Shown: one piece after another, positions 7,718 through 16,001 of the stretch
Layout: every line of letters begins with the position of its first letter
Numbering within the stretch: position 1 is the first letter of the stretch
Assembly (NCBI RefSeq): GCF_017349355.1
Contig: NZ_JAFMPM010000008.1
Location: forward strand, 1,302,001 to 1,366,000
DNA from: Thiothrix fructosivorans
GTDB taxonomy: Bacteria > Pseudomonadota > Gammaproteobacteria > Thiotrichales > Thiotrichaceae
DNA length: 64,000 nucleotides
Reading direction: 5' to 3'
The notes under the pieces: model-generated
Database searches by the model: none
What the model was told of the DNA's origin: nothing
The model's input: only the letters and a program-made list of their open reading frames with translations
Translations under genes and position numbers: made by a program

Positions 7718-8638
7718 TTAGCTAGGGCTTATCTCTTGTTCGATTTCGGACATGATGGCGTGTTTAAGGTCATCAAACAGCGGGTCACGTTCAAACGGCT
7801 TAGGTTGTTCAATCATGGCTTTTCTGAGGTAAGCCAGTGGCGACATACCGAACCCATCATCTTGGTACAGTAACTGCCCTGACAAATCCATGAATGCAGC
7901 GACACGGTTATACGCGGGTGCAAAAGCTTCAACAGCGGTTTTGTATTCGTCAATGGCAATCAGGGCTTGCTGACGTAGCAATGAGCGACGGCACGCCTTA
8001 GCAATTTTGTTGTATGCGTCGAAATCCAATTCAAGGCGCTTGGTTGCATCGGTGTATCCATCACGGCGGATTTCATAACGCTTTCTTTCGCCAACAATGG
8101 TTACTGCATCTTTCTCGGCTTTCTGGATACCTTTTTCATCATCAGCCAAGACAAGTGCTTTGTAGCCTTGTGTGATCTTGCTTTCCTGTTCTGTAAGGGC
8201 TTTGAGCTTTTTTACTGCTTCATTGCGCTGGTTTTCGGTTTGCTCCATTTTGGCAGAAATATCATGAGCAAGGCTTTCAGCAATCCGCACATGCTCAGCC
8301 GTTACTTCTTTGCGGGTGATTGGCATCGCTGAACTTTCATCGAGACGTTCCCAACCATGCAAAACCATCAGCTCTTTCCCTGCGATCTTCCCGCCAGGTT
8401 GTTGCACGGTTGCGGCTTCCATTGTGGCAAGGCGGATTCTGAGCATTTCATTGTGGAACGCCTGCACATCGGCGGCGGCATCGCCAGACAGTTGGTAGTC
8501 TTGAAGTGCGTTTTTCATAGTCATTTTGGGTTTTTCCATGTGGTTAACAAGGTCGTTAGGTTCGTATAGCCCGTCTGGATTGAAAAGGCGGTGTTGTCCA
8601 GCAAGGGGAGCGGCTGGACAAGCACGCATAGAAGGCAT
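7718..8638 (-). CDS. coiled-coil hypothetical protein
   Basis: A hypothetical protein of up to 306 residues that I do not recognise. Its middle (residues about 120-220) is rich in charged heptads (HDISAKMEQTENQRNEAVKK, LTEQESKITQ), suggesting a coiled coil. No signal peptide, membrane segment or catalytic motif is seen. The start may lie further in, for example at the Met of MEKPKMTMKNAL. It is transcribed away from the small regulator at 8692, with which it shares an intergenic region. Confidence 0.6.
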   Translation of the reverse strand: MPSMRACPAAPLAGQHRLFNPDGLYEPNDLVNHMEKPKMTMKNALQDYQLSGDAAADVQAFHNEMLRIRLATMEAATVQQPGGKIAGKELMVLHGWERLDESSAMPITRKEVTAEHVRIAESLAHDISAKMEQTENQRNEAVKKLKALTEQESKITQGYKALVLADDEKGIQKAEKDAVTIVGERKRYEIRRDGYTDATKRLELDFDAYNKIAKACRRSLLRQQALIAIDEYKTAVEAFAPAYNRVAAFMDLSGQLLYQDDGFGMSPLAYLRKAMIEQPKPFERDPLFDDLKHAIMSEIEQEISPS

Positions 8639-8691
8639 TAGGGCGGCATTGGCACTATAGGAACAATTGATTCAATGCAGAGGAATGGACA

Positions 8692-8883
8692 GTGCAGGAA
8701 CAACAGAACGATGAATACACCGTAACCAATTCACGGGCGGCAAATATGCTGGGATTATCCCGAAAAAGTCTTTACAGCTTGCCTTTGTCTTATCGCCAGT
8801 TCAAACCGCGTGGGCGGCGATATTACCGATTGTCTGATATTGAGAAACTGAAACAAACCAGTATTCACCAACCAAACCGTTAA
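8692..8883 (+). CDS. small MerR/excisionase-like DNA-binding protein
   Basis: A 63-residue protein with a winged-helix pattern (TVTNSRAANMLGLSRKSLYS, then FKPRGRRYYRLSDIEKLKQ). The GTG start has a GAGG site 8 nt upstream. Small proteins of this kind act as excisionases or repressors on integrative elements. The divergent arrangement with the gene at 7718-8638 suggests control of that promoter. Exact role unknown. Confidence 0.6.
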   Translation: MQEQQNDEYTVTNSRAANMLGLSRKSLYSLPLSYRQFKPRGRRYYRLSDIEKLKQTSIHQPNR

Positions 8884-8907
8884 ACCATTATTTCTAGGAT
8901 GTAACCC

Positions 8908-9195
8908 ATGAATACCTATTATTACGGGCAAAGAAAATACACGCTGGCACAATTGCGCGAATTGCGCAAAAAGATGGAAGGCACTTATTCATCTTTGGTT
9001 GCGGTATCAAAAGAAGATTTTGAAGCTAAAGAAGAAATCGACAAAATGAATGAAATTGATAAGAAAATTGGCGAAGCGTTTTCTTATCTGCATAATGAAG
9101 TGGGCATTAGCTATTATAAAGTTGATGATTTAAAACAGAAATATGCCGCATTACGTTCTAATTTAACGTTTGGTGCTGAATCAAGTATTTATTAA
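8908..9195 (+). CDS. hypothetical protein
   Basis: A 95-residue, lysine- and glutamate-rich protein (YYYGQRKYTLAQLRELRKKM, EEIDKMNEIDKKIGEAFSYL), predicted mostly helical. It is 24 nt after the small regulator and followed by a terminator. I do not recognise a family. Base composition is more AT-rich than the flanking island genes. Confidence 0.6.
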   Translation: MNTYYYGQRKYTLAQLRELRKKMEGTYSSLVAVSKEDFEAKEEIDKMNEIDKKIGEAFSYLHNEVGISYYKVDDLKQKYAALRSNLTFGAESSIY

Positions 9196-9220
9196 TTTTT
9201 CGTCGAGCCTTGAGGGTATT

Positions 9221-9250
9221 GCGGCTTAACTGTGTTTGAGCCGCTTTTTT
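9221..9250 (+). terminator. intrinsic terminator
   Basis: GCGGCT and AGCCGC arms followed by six T, 25 nt after the stop of the preceding gene. Confidence 0.65.
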
Positions 9251-9271
9251 AAATTCACTGATTAAATAATT

Positions 9272-9433
9272 ATGCAAAGTGAACTATTTAAAGATCGGTT
9301 CAATCATGCCAAGCATTGGGCAAATCAACACCGATCACGGGTAGAGCGGCGGGCGCGTGTTGCCTCTGGTCATTTCCTTGTGAACCTAACGCATGAGTGG
9401 CGCTTGCTGCTGGTGCGTGAAGTCCTCAGTTAA
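9272..9433 (+). CDS. short hypothetical ORF (53 aa)
   Basis: An open frame of 53 codons from ATG to TAA encoding a basic peptide (MQSELFKDRFNHAKHWANQH...VNLTHEWRLLLVREVLS). No strong ribosome site is visible. The amphipathic, Arg/His-rich composition looks protein-like, but this could be a chance frame. Confidence 0.35.
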   Translation: MQSELFKDRFNHAKHWANQHRSRVERRARVASGHFLVNLTHEWRLLLVREVLS

Positions 9434-10254
9434 CCCCACAACCCCCAGTAACGGGCGGGCGTGATCTTTAACAATAGAATCCCCTTTCTCGCCTTGTCAG
9501 TTCCCCCGCATGACCTATACTAGCCGTTCGTCTGTCTGGCTAGGGTAGCTCCCGAAAGCCTGAATCCTTTGCAGGTTGCCAGACGATTTTCACCAAGGGA
9601 ACACGGCACAAAGGGGCGTGTATGTATGTCTGGAACTGGAAACGAGGAACAGCCACAAACACGGCTGATTTTTCTGTATGCGCGGCTGTATGAGTTAATG
9701 AGGGAAGCGGTTGAAGACGAACGCCTAGATAACCCGCTTTGTCCCATTCCTGATGCAATCGCTATCCCTGAGTGGCACGACATCAAAAACGCCATCACCA
9801 AGCCGTTATCCATCTGGAATATTGCCGTGATGCGCTACCCCTACCGCGATTTGTGGCCTACAGATAACCCCTCAATGTGGCACAATTACGCCAATAAGCG
9901 GCGACATCTGGTTTATGAGTTGTTGGATGCGGTTTACCGGGATGAAATCAAAATTTATCAGTACCCCGCTGAAATCGACAATCAAGCCATGTTCAAACGG
10001 GCTGACACTAGCCACCAAGCCAAGGCCGAAATTCACGTTGATAGTTTGCGGGCGGCGATCCTTGAAGATCGTTTTTCATGGAGACATTCCATCGTAGTGA
10101 AAATATGGGATTGCCTGATAAAAGCCTGCAAATCCGCTACCTTGCCTTTTCAAGACCCGCCCACCCCGATTAGGTTACAAGACACTTTCAGCACTATAGT
10201 CTTTCCCCGTAAAACAGCTACAATAGGTTGAAGATCAACTTTTTTGCTATTGCC

Positions 10255-10632
10255 ATGACAACCTACTCTCACGACTTACGCGAACGTGTTATCCATGCCT
10301 GTGAGCAAACAGGTCACAAAACAAAGGTTTGCCAAACATTCTCGATTGCCCGCAGTACCTTGGATAAATGGCTTGCCTTACGAGTCGAAACCGGCGGCTT
10401 AACACCGCGCCCTCATCGTATTCGCGGACATAGCCATAAAGTGACCGATTTAGATGCCTTTCGTGAATGGGTCAAAAGCGAGACACCAGTCGAACGGCTG
10501 GAGGAACTGATTCCGCGTTTTGAAGCCCATTACGGCACACCCATTTCTTATAGTAATTTGCACAAATGGTTACAACGGATTGGCTGGAGTCACAAAAAAA
10601 AACCATCAGTTACCAACAAGCCAAACCGCTAG
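10255..10632 (+). CDS. IS630 transposase, N-terminal frame (OrfA)
   Basis: A 125-residue DNA-binding half with a helix-turn-helix (YSHDLRERVIHACEQTGH, FSIARSTLDKWLAL) and a second basic helix (YSNLHKWLQRIGWSH). I start at ATG 10255, which matches the usual M-T-x-Y-S of the family. A run of nine A at about 10593-10601 near its 3' end would allow a -1 ribosomal slip into OrfB, giving a full-length transposase. Confidence 0.88.
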   Translation: MTTYSHDLRERVIHACEQTGHKTKVCQTFSIARSTLDKWLALRVETGGLTPRPHRIRGHSHKVTDLDAFREWVKSETPVERLEELIPRFEAHYGTPISYSNLHKWLQRIGWSHKKKPSVTNKPNR

Positions 10633-11171
10633 AACGCTGGGTTTACCGATGGCTGCACCAAGAACTGGAAGAGGAATATGGGCTGGATCACATGCTGTAT
10701 GCCGATGAGGCGGGTCTTTCCAGCACCGCCCGCTACGCGTGGGGCTGGTCAGAGCGCGGCAAACCCTGTGAGATGCCACGTCCGGGCGGTCATGGAGAAA
10801 AACGCAATTGGATCAGTGCGATTTTGGCTTCTGATCATCGTTGGCAAATGCCTTGGGTGGTGCAGGGAACCATTAACCGTGAGGTGGTTGAACAATGGCT
10901 CACGGCATTGGGGCAGTCATTGCCGCAAGAGGCGGAGACGCCCAAGCCTTATGTGCTTATTTGGGACAATGCCAGCTTTCATTTGGGCGGTGAGTTACTG
11001 ACGATTGCTAAACAATACCGGATTCGCATCGTTCAATTACCCGCTTATTCCCCTGATTTCAATCCTATTGAACAATGTTGGGCAACCTTGAAACGGTATG
11101 TGCGTCTGGCATTGGGAAAAGGTAGTTCCTTGGATGATGCAATCGATGCCGCTTTCAAAATTCAAGTGTAG
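10566..11171 (+). CDS. IS630 transposase, catalytic frame (OrfB)
   Basis: A DDE-3 superfamily catalytic domain. The triad is visible as MLYADEAGLS, LIWDNASFH and NPIEQCW. It is in the -1 frame relative to OrfA and is probably made only as an OrfAB fusion through slippage at the A run, so 10566 marks the open frame rather than a true start. Confidence 0.9.
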   Translation: MVTTDWLESQKKTISYQQAKPLERWVYRWLHQELEEEYGLDHMLYADEAGLSSTARYAWGWSERGKPCEMPRPGGHGEKRNWISAILASDHRWQMPWVVQGTINREVVEQWLTALGQSLPQEAETPKPYVLIWDNASFHLGGELLTIAKQYRIRIVQLPAYSPDFNPIEQCWATLKRYVRLALGKGSSLDDAIDAAFKIQV

Positions 11172-11852
11172 CTGTTTATTAAGGAAAGACTATACAGCAT
11201 TTTTCAGGCCATCCCCTGATGATCTATTCACGATGCAGGCCACAACAGAATGCTTACCTGATGATATTGGGATTGAATTCATGGATAGCTGGGAAATCTG
11301 GCGAAAGAATCACGCATGGGATAGAGAACCAATAGCGGGAAGCGCTAGAGAAATCATTCATTCTCACCTTGGTATTATTCCTGCAACTAGCAGTGACAAT
11401 GCCAATAACCTGCAAATCATCCAGCCACAAGAATTAATAACCAGTAGTGAACTACCAATAATCAGCAATAACAAATTACAAGAGCCAGATATTGAAAACA
11501 CCCCCGACGGCTTACCCATTCCGTGGCTGATGAAAAAAATCCAACGTGAACGCGGAATAGCACCAATGCTAAAAGCAGCTTACATGGCGCTCAGGCAATC
11601 ACCAGAAAAACGCAACCCAGAACGTGATGAGTTATGGCTATATCTCACTCATGAGAACCTTCCTGAATTCATCAGCAAACGTGATAAAGATGGCCCGACT
11701 CTTGCCGATAGTAACCGCACATGGACTAAAAAAGACTTTCTGACCGCTTACCCATTTTGGTTTAGTGCTGGAGATTCAGAATAGTTTCAGAATAAGGCAG
11801 AACACCCCACAAGCCAGCGTTTACCTGTTACAAATCCCTCAGACACAAAAAA

Positions 11853-11875
11853 CCCGGAAGGGGCAACCATCCGGG
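11853..11875 (+). terminator. possible terminator hairpin
   Basis: CCCGGA and TCCGGG arms around an 11-nt loop, about 70 nt after the stop of the interrupted gene. The T tract is weak on the + strand, while an A run lies 5' of the hairpin, so it may serve the opposing gene. Confidence 0.4.
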
Positions 11876-11956
11876 CTTCATTGCTTAATTTTTATCATCA
11901 ATAGGAGTCCATTGTATGGGCTACAGCAACGCTTTGCCTACTAAAAACAGAACTCC

Positions 11957-12175
11957 CTACTTACCCGCTTTGGTGAGTTCTTCCCGTATCAGTTCCCGAA
12001 TGCGTGATTCTGCAAGATCGGGAACGGGTTCTTTCATGCCAAGGGCGGCGGACATCAAATGCACCATTTCTGCATTCACGCTTCTACCGCTTTCCTCTGC
12101 TGATAACTTGATTGCTTCATACACATCTGAGGGGATGCGTATTTGTGTTCTGAAAAAATCGTCTTGTTTACCCAT
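11957..12175 (-). CDS. Arc-like ribbon-helix-helix regulator
   Basis: A 72-residue protein starting at MGKQDDFFRTQIRIPSDVYE; the longer open frame upstream runs through the operator region and is rejected. The Arc/MetJ fold is clear: beta strand RTQIRIP, helix DVYEAIKLSAEESG, then RSVNAEMVHLMSAALG. It faces a second Arc-like gene at 12289 across a 113-bp region with repeated TAGTGAC motifs, so the two probably control the divergent promoters. Confidence 0.85.
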   Translation of the reverse strand: MGKQDDFFRTQIRIPSDVYEAIKLSAEESGRSVNAEMVHLMSAALGMKEPVPDLAESRIRELIREELTKAGK

Positions 12176-12235
12176 TGTTCCATCTTCCCGCGTACCTAGT
12201 GCCAGTGTATCACTAAAATAGTTGCTTGCTTTTTT

Positions 12236-12287
12236 TGTCACTGCTATAGTGACAACTTGAATGACAAAATAGTGACTAGGTAGTGAC
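12236..12287. promoter_or_regulatory. operator cluster between divergent Arc-like genes
   Basis: Contains the palindrome TGTCACTGCTATAGTGACA (12236-12254) and direct TAGTGAC half-sites at 12247, 12270 and 12281. The last two are 11 bp apart, one helical turn, as expected for cooperative ribbon-helix-helix dimers. The cluster sits just upstream of the ATG at 12289. Confidence 0.6.
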
Positions 12288-12288
12288 A

Positions 12289-12450
12289 ATGACAGACACG
12301 GAAACCGAAAAACGTACACAAGTGAGAATGCCGGGTGATGTTCACCAATGGCTGACACATCGGGCAAAGCAGAACGATAGAAGCATGAACGCGGAACTTA
12401 TCCGCATTTTGAAGGAGGCAAAGGAAGCAACGGAAAAGAAAGCGGCGTAA
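12289..12450 (+). CDS. Arc-like ribbon-helix-helix regulator
   Basis: A 53-residue Arc-type repressor with beta strand RTQVRMPGDV, helix HQWLTHRAKQNDRSMNAELI and a lysine-rich tail. It is divergent from and distantly similar to the protein at 11957 (shared MNAE/VNAE turn). Arc/Mnt-like pairs act as lysis-lysogeny or maintenance switches on temperate elements; here the pair may gate expression of the rightward operon starting at 12562. Confidence 0.85.
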   Translation: MTDTETEKRTQVRMPGDVHQWLTHRAKQNDRSMNAELIRILKEAKEATEKKAA

Positions 12451-12466
12451 GCCATAAACGAAAACG

Positions 12467-12494
12467 CCCCACCCTGTTACAGGTGAGGCGCTTA
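12467..12494 (+). terminator. possible terminator or attenuator hairpin
   Basis: GCCCCACCCTG and CAGGTGAGGC can pair around TTA, with two imperfect positions, shortly after the stop of the Arc-like gene. No long T tract follows, so termination is uncertain. Confidence 0.35.
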
Positions 12495-12561
12495 CGGGCT
12501 GCAAGGTGCTGGAAACACCACAACAGCCCATTTACTGATCGAAGTTAAGAGAACTCAGCAA

Positions 12562-12804
12562 ATGAAAGCTAATGTTATCACAACGCCTAACGGCACAAAC
12601 AAGACCTATGAATCAGACATCCTGATTACTGTTACAGGCATCAAACCCGGCATGGATAGCGCCATCATCGGCGAACATCTGGCGAACTTCCTGCACAACC
12701 AAGGCTTGCAAGTAGAAATTGCCGGTCAAACCATCCAGCACGGCAACCACTACCCACAAGCCGTCACGATCCGCACCACTACCCGCGTAGGCGGTGCAGC
12801 ATGA
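12562..12804 (+). CDS. hypothetical protein, first gene of the rightward island operon
   Basis: An 80-residue protein with no recognised family. Alternating hydrophobic stretches (SDILITVTGIKPG, LQVEIAGQTI, AVTIRTTTRV) suggest a small alpha/beta fold. Its stop overlaps the next start (ATGA), so it is translationally coupled to the coiled-coil protein at 12801. Confidence 0.6.
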   Translation: MKANVITTPNGTNKTYESDILITVTGIKPGMDSAIIGEHLANFLHNQGLQVEIAGQTIQHGNHYPQAVTIRTTTRVGGAA

Positions 12805-13166
12805 ACAAGCAAGAACACAACCAACTGTTAGAGATTCACCGCCGCGTATATGGCTATTCGGCTGTAATCGGCGTTTCCCTTGATGCATTGGAATACCAAA
12901 ACTCACGCAGCGAAGACCTAGAAACCGCCCATATCGAGCTGGTGCTGAAAAACCTGCATTACGACCTTGCGGCGCAATGCGAAAAGCTGGAAAAAATGCT
13001 GGAAGCAGCAGAAGCCAAGTTCCAAGCAGAAGCACAAGCGGAACAAGCACGTAAGGAAAAAGAGTGGCTGGAAAAACGCAAAGCCAACTTTCCCGAAGGT
13101 GCGGTTGACGCCTTCAAAGCCGTAAACGCGGCCTACGGCATCAAGTCAGAGGGGGCTTCACAATGA
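12801..13166 (+). CDS. coiled-coil hypothetical protein
   Basis: 121 residues; the second half is a strongly charged helix (EKLEKMLEAAEAKFQAEAQA, EQARKEKEWLEKRK). No known domain is recognised. It overlaps both neighbours by 4 nt (ATGA), as expected inside an operon. Confidence 0.6.
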   Translation: MNKQEHNQLLEIHRRVYGYSAVIGVSLDALEYQNSRSEDLETAHIELVLKNLHYDLAAQCEKLEKMLEAAEAKFQAEAQAEQARKEKEWLEKRKANFPEGAVDAFKAVNAAYGIKSEGASQ

Positions 13167-13453
13167 AAGCCCCCAAACTAAACCAAATCGAGCTATTCGC
13201 CCGTAAAGGTGGCACACGCGCCAACGCAGGCCGCAAAGCTGGCGAATCAACGAGCGTTATCCGCATCCCTACCGCTTGCCTGCCAACGGTAACGGAGATC
13301 CTCACCGCAGAACAGGGTGCAGCAGCGGCAAGAGTTTATGCAAAAACCGGAAAAAATCAACGCAATCCTTACAGAACTGAAGCGTTTGAGAGCGGATGGT
13401 GGAATCACGGCTTTAGGATGGAAATATCACGTATCGAAGGGGTGCAATCATGA
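13163..13453 (+). CDS. small basic protein with GxxxNAGRK motif
   Basis: A 96-residue protein with KGGTRANAGRKAGESTSVIRIP, a basic turn seen in small phage and plasmid proteins thought to bind nucleic acid, and a C-terminal NPYRTEAFESGWWNHGF loosely like ribosome modulation factor. Both resemblances are by eye. It overlaps its neighbours by 4 nt on each side. Confidence 0.55.
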   Translation: MKAPKLNQIELFARKGGTRANAGRKAGESTSVIRIPTACLPTVTEILTAEQGAAAARVYAKTGKNQRNPYRTEAFESGWWNHGFRMEISRIEGVQS

Positions 13454-13797
13454 GCAACCCACTACTTTCACCCGCTGAGAATGCAGAATTGGCAGCGCTA
13501 CGCAGCAACAGCGCGGCTTCCCTATCACACTGGAAAACGGAAACGAACGCCCTACTCGACCGCGTGGACTGGAATAAGGCATTCATCCGCGTGGCTATCG
13601 GCATGAATGCCGTGGGTATCCTCTACGTTGGGTATATCTACAGCGCGTATATCGCCTACTTTGGCTATTCGGCAATTGCCTTTATTGGGCAACTTCTTAT
13701 CGGAGTGTTCTTCATGGCGTGCGTGGTGAGCAACACCAGCGGCTTGCACGTCATGTTGGCATCTATCGGCATGTTTGTTTTAGCGAATAGTTTTTAA
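13450..13797 (+). CDS. small inner-membrane protein
   Basis: 115 residues with a soluble N-terminal region of about 45 residues followed by three predicted membrane helices (FIRVAIGMNAVGILYVGYIY, IAFIGQLLIGVFFMACVV, LHVMLASIGMFVLANSF). No family is recognised. It lies 10 nt before the larger membrane protein, with which it may form a complex. Confidence 0.6.
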   Translation: MSNPLLSPAENAELAALRSNSAASLSHWKTETNALLDRVDWNKAFIRVAIGMNAVGILYVGYIYSAYIAYFGYSAIAFIGQLLIGVFFMACVVSNTSGLHVMLASIGMFVLANSF

Positions 13798-13807
13798 GGG
13801 GTAACGT

Positions 13808-15676
13808 ATGAAATTCAATCTTCCAAACAACAACGGCAAATTGCCAACCGACCAACACCGTGCCATGAAAAACTATCGCCTGATGCAGTGGGCGAAAGTA
13901 GCCACCTTCGGGCTGTATATGGTGGCAGTGTTCATGCTGTACGTTTCCGACGTGTGGGGAGTTGCGTCCTTCGTGACTCAAAACAGCAATGAGTTCATCG
14001 CCCTTTCGGTGTTTTCCATCATCAGCTTCGTGCTGGCGTTCTTTCTCGCATCCAGCAAGGAAGCCGTTTACGAAGACATCGCCCTGCACCGCTCCGAAGG
14101 CTGGAAACTGAAGCCAACCCAATACGCGGCTATGGGCTTGTTCCTATCCAGCGGCATCCTGTTTGAAATGTTCAGCACGACCAACAATCAGCAGCACATT
14201 GCCAACACGGCGGCGGAACAATCCACCATGATGAAAAGCATTCAGGGAACAGACGTATCCTTGTTGGGCAGTGCCAACCTAACCGACAGTTTCGCCAGTG
14301 CTCAAATGAAGCTGGCGCAATGTGAGCAACGCCTAGCGCAAGGCAAAGAAAAGCATTGTGCAGGTGCTAAGGCGCGTGTTGACGCGGTACGGGAAAGCAT
14401 GACCATGAGTAATCAGCTAGCCACCACAGCCGCACAACAAAGCGTGGATAACAAAGTGGATGGAATGCTGAAGATCCGTGAGCACTTTGATAAGCCGATG
14501 TTTCAGGCGATTGGTAAAGCCACTGGCACAGACAACAATTCCGGCATGTTAATGGTTATCGGCGTGCTGATCTTCATCTTTGAATGTCAGCACATCATGG
14601 CACTGTTTGCTTATGCCAACAGTCTGGCACGGATTAACCGCAAAGACTCAAAGGGGTTGGGGTTGCCAGCCGATGATGAAATGAAGGAACGGCGCGAAGC
14701 TGAGGCAATGGCGGCGCGTGATCTTAAATCTAGCTCATACGACTTTAAAAGATGGGCTGATGAAAAAGAAGCTAAAGCACCGTTGGCAGCATTTGCCAAT
14801 TCCGCCAAACAAACCGTAGGCGAATATGCTGCAAAAGTCGAAGCGGGTTTAAAAGCCTCACCCTACGTTATCGCCCGTGAATATGCCCGTGCCGATTATG
14901 CCAATAAGCAGGTATTAGCTGACGCGGGGCGTATTGGTGGCAAGATCGGCGCAAAGCTGGACGACGCGTTAAATGCTGAAAACCGTAAAAACTACCCTCA
15001 GAAAATTCAATTTCCAGTGGGCGAAGGTAAAACAGCAGAGGACTATGACTTAATCCCGCGTACCGATAAAACCCCTACCCTTTCCGGTGAAAATACATTG
15101 GCGTATTTGACCCCGCGTTTGTCCGTAGAGGAAACCGTGAAGCACATCCAAGCCAATGTGAAGCAATCGGGCGCAACCTCACCAGACGCGATTCAGGCGG
15201 CTGTATTCGACACGTTTGCAGCCATGCCGAACCCTGCCCCGCTCTCTGATGTGATCCTTGAGCGCATCGCGGGCAAGCTGGTAGAACAGGCTGTAACGAC
15301 TGTGCACGCACAGCCAGAACAGACCCGCACAGAGGCACAGCCAGAACAGCATGAACAGCCTGTAACGACTGTGCACGCACAGCCAGAACAGACCATGCCA
15401 GAACTGACAGCAGCGGCAAAACAGGCAGAATCAGACCTGTACCCAGAGTGGGTAAAACAGGTATCTGCCAAGGCGATTACGTCAGGGGCGCGTGATTCAA
15501 AACGCTTTATCAGTCAGGCAACTTTCACGCACGGCGACAAAACAGTTTTGTCTGTGCAGGAAATGGGGCGCATTTGGTTGAACTGGCAAGATCGGGCGGC
15601 GCGTGATGGCGTACTGACAGCAAACCCAAAATATCAACCCAACAACCGCCAACCTAAATATTTGTTAGCGGCATAA
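13808..15676 (+). CDS. large membrane protein with cytoplasmic tail, unknown function
   Basis: 622 residues. Membrane helices are predicted at about 30-50, 60-80, 104-120 and 240-263 (MLMVIGVLIFIFECQHIMAL), with a cysteine-bearing loop at 120-235 (KLAQCEQRLAQGKEKHC) that is probably periplasmic. The remaining 350 residues are soluble and include a Gln/Pro/Thr linker containing a duplicated VTTVHAQPEQT segment. The last 80 residues (WVKQVSAKAITSGARDSKRF...WLNWQDRAARDGVL) look like a separate small domain. No function can be assigned. Confidence 0.65.
   Translation: MKFNLPNNNGKLPTDQHRAMKNYRLMQWAKVATFGLYMVAVFMLYVSDVWGVASFVTQNSNEFIALSVFSIISFVLAFFLASSKEAVYEDIALHRSEGWKLKPTQYAAMGLFLSSGILFEMFSTTNNQQHIANTAAEQSTMMKSIQGTDVSLLGSANLTDSFASAQMKLAQCEQRLAQGKEKHCAGAKARVDAVRESMTMSNQLATTAAQQSVDNKVDGMLKIREHFDKPMFQAIGKATGTDNNSGMLMVIGVLIFIFECQHIMALFAYANSLARINRKDSKGLGLPADDEMKERREAEAMAARDLKSSSYDFKRWADEKEAKAPLAAFANSAKQTVGEYAAKVEAGLKASPYVIAREYARADYANKQVLADAGRIGGKIGAKLDDALNAENRKNYPQKIQFPVGEGKTAEDYDLIPRTDKTPTLSGENTLAYLTPRLSVEETVKHIQANVKQSGATSPDAIQAAVFDTFAAMPNPAPLSDVILERIAGKLVEQAVTTVHAQPEQTRTEAQPEQHEQPVTTVHAQPEQTMPELTAAAKQAESDLYPEWVKQVSAKAITSGARDSKRFISQATFTHGDKTVLSVQEMGRIWLNWQDRAARDGVLTANPKYQPNNRQPKYLLAA
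15291..15394 (+). repeat. in-gene tandem repeat (69-bp period)
   Basis: A 35-bp sequence at 15291-15325 recurs at 15360-15394. It encodes the repeated VTTVHAQPEQT in the linker of the large membrane protein. The length is a multiple of three, so repeat number can change without breaking the frame. Confidence 0.8.
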
Positions 15677-15740
15677 CCCAACAGGGCAGGGAGGTATTAA
15701 AACTCCCTGCCCACCTTTAAATCTCATTGGAGCTATTAAC

Positions 15741-15998
15741 ATGATTAACCCCGCCACTTTTCAAACATTCGACTTCAAAGAATGGAAACAAAAGTTACAG
15801 CAGAAAAAACCCGACATGCCTATCGGTGTACGCCTGATTGATATGCACGAAATTGTCATGAAAACCGGATACAGCAGAAGCACCATTAACCGCTGGCGTA
15901 AAGCCGGAACGTTTCCTGATGGCACGTTATACGGCAGCAGCACCCGCCGTTGGTTAGAATCAGACATTGACGCATGGATTTATCAGGCAAGAGGGTAG
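15741..15998 (+). CDS. AlpA-family regulator/excisionase
   Basis: An 85-residue protein ending in a typical AlpA helix-turn-helix (VRLIDMHEIVMKTGYSRSTINRWRKAGTFPDG, then STRRWLESDIDAWI). AlpA proteins activate integrase expression or aid excision of P4-like elements. It sits immediately before the primase gene with 3 nt between them, the usual place in such islands. Confidence 0.88.
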   Translation: MINPATFQTFDFKEWKQKLQQKKPDMPIGVRLIDMHEIVMKTGYSRSTINRWRKAGTFPDGTLYGSSTRRWLESDIDAWIYQARG

Positions 15999-16001
15999 TT
16001 T

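Larger units (their letters stand above)
10197..11192 (+). mobile_element. IS630-family insertion sequence
   Basis: A 996-bp element flanked by TA dinucleotides (10195-10196 and 11193-11194), the target duplication of this family. Terminal inverted repeats begin TAGTCTTTCC and include a second matching block AACAGCTACA, with about 20 of 26 positions matching. It carries two overlapping transposase frames and interrupts the gene at 9626-11784. Confidence 0.93.
9626..11784 (+). pseudogene. hypothetical island gene split by an IS630 element
   Basis: The 5' part is 9626-10196 and the 3' part 11195-11784. Removing the IS630 element and one TA copy joins Thr codon 10193-10195 to ACA GCA and restores one 386-residue frame. 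The start at 9626 has an AAGGGG site. The product is unrecognised: an N-terminal helical segment (LIFLYARLYELMREAVEDERL), a central HNYANKRRHLVYELLDAVYRDEI, and a C-terminal domain (PIPWLMKKIQRERGIAPMLK...DELWLYLT). No catalytic motif is seen. Confidence 0.75.

Noticed and set aside
11957-12367. 136-codon version of the minus-strand Arc-like gene
   Set aside because: The extra 64 codons run through the TAGTGAC operator region and match nothing; the internal Met at 12175 gives a standard Arc-like protein.
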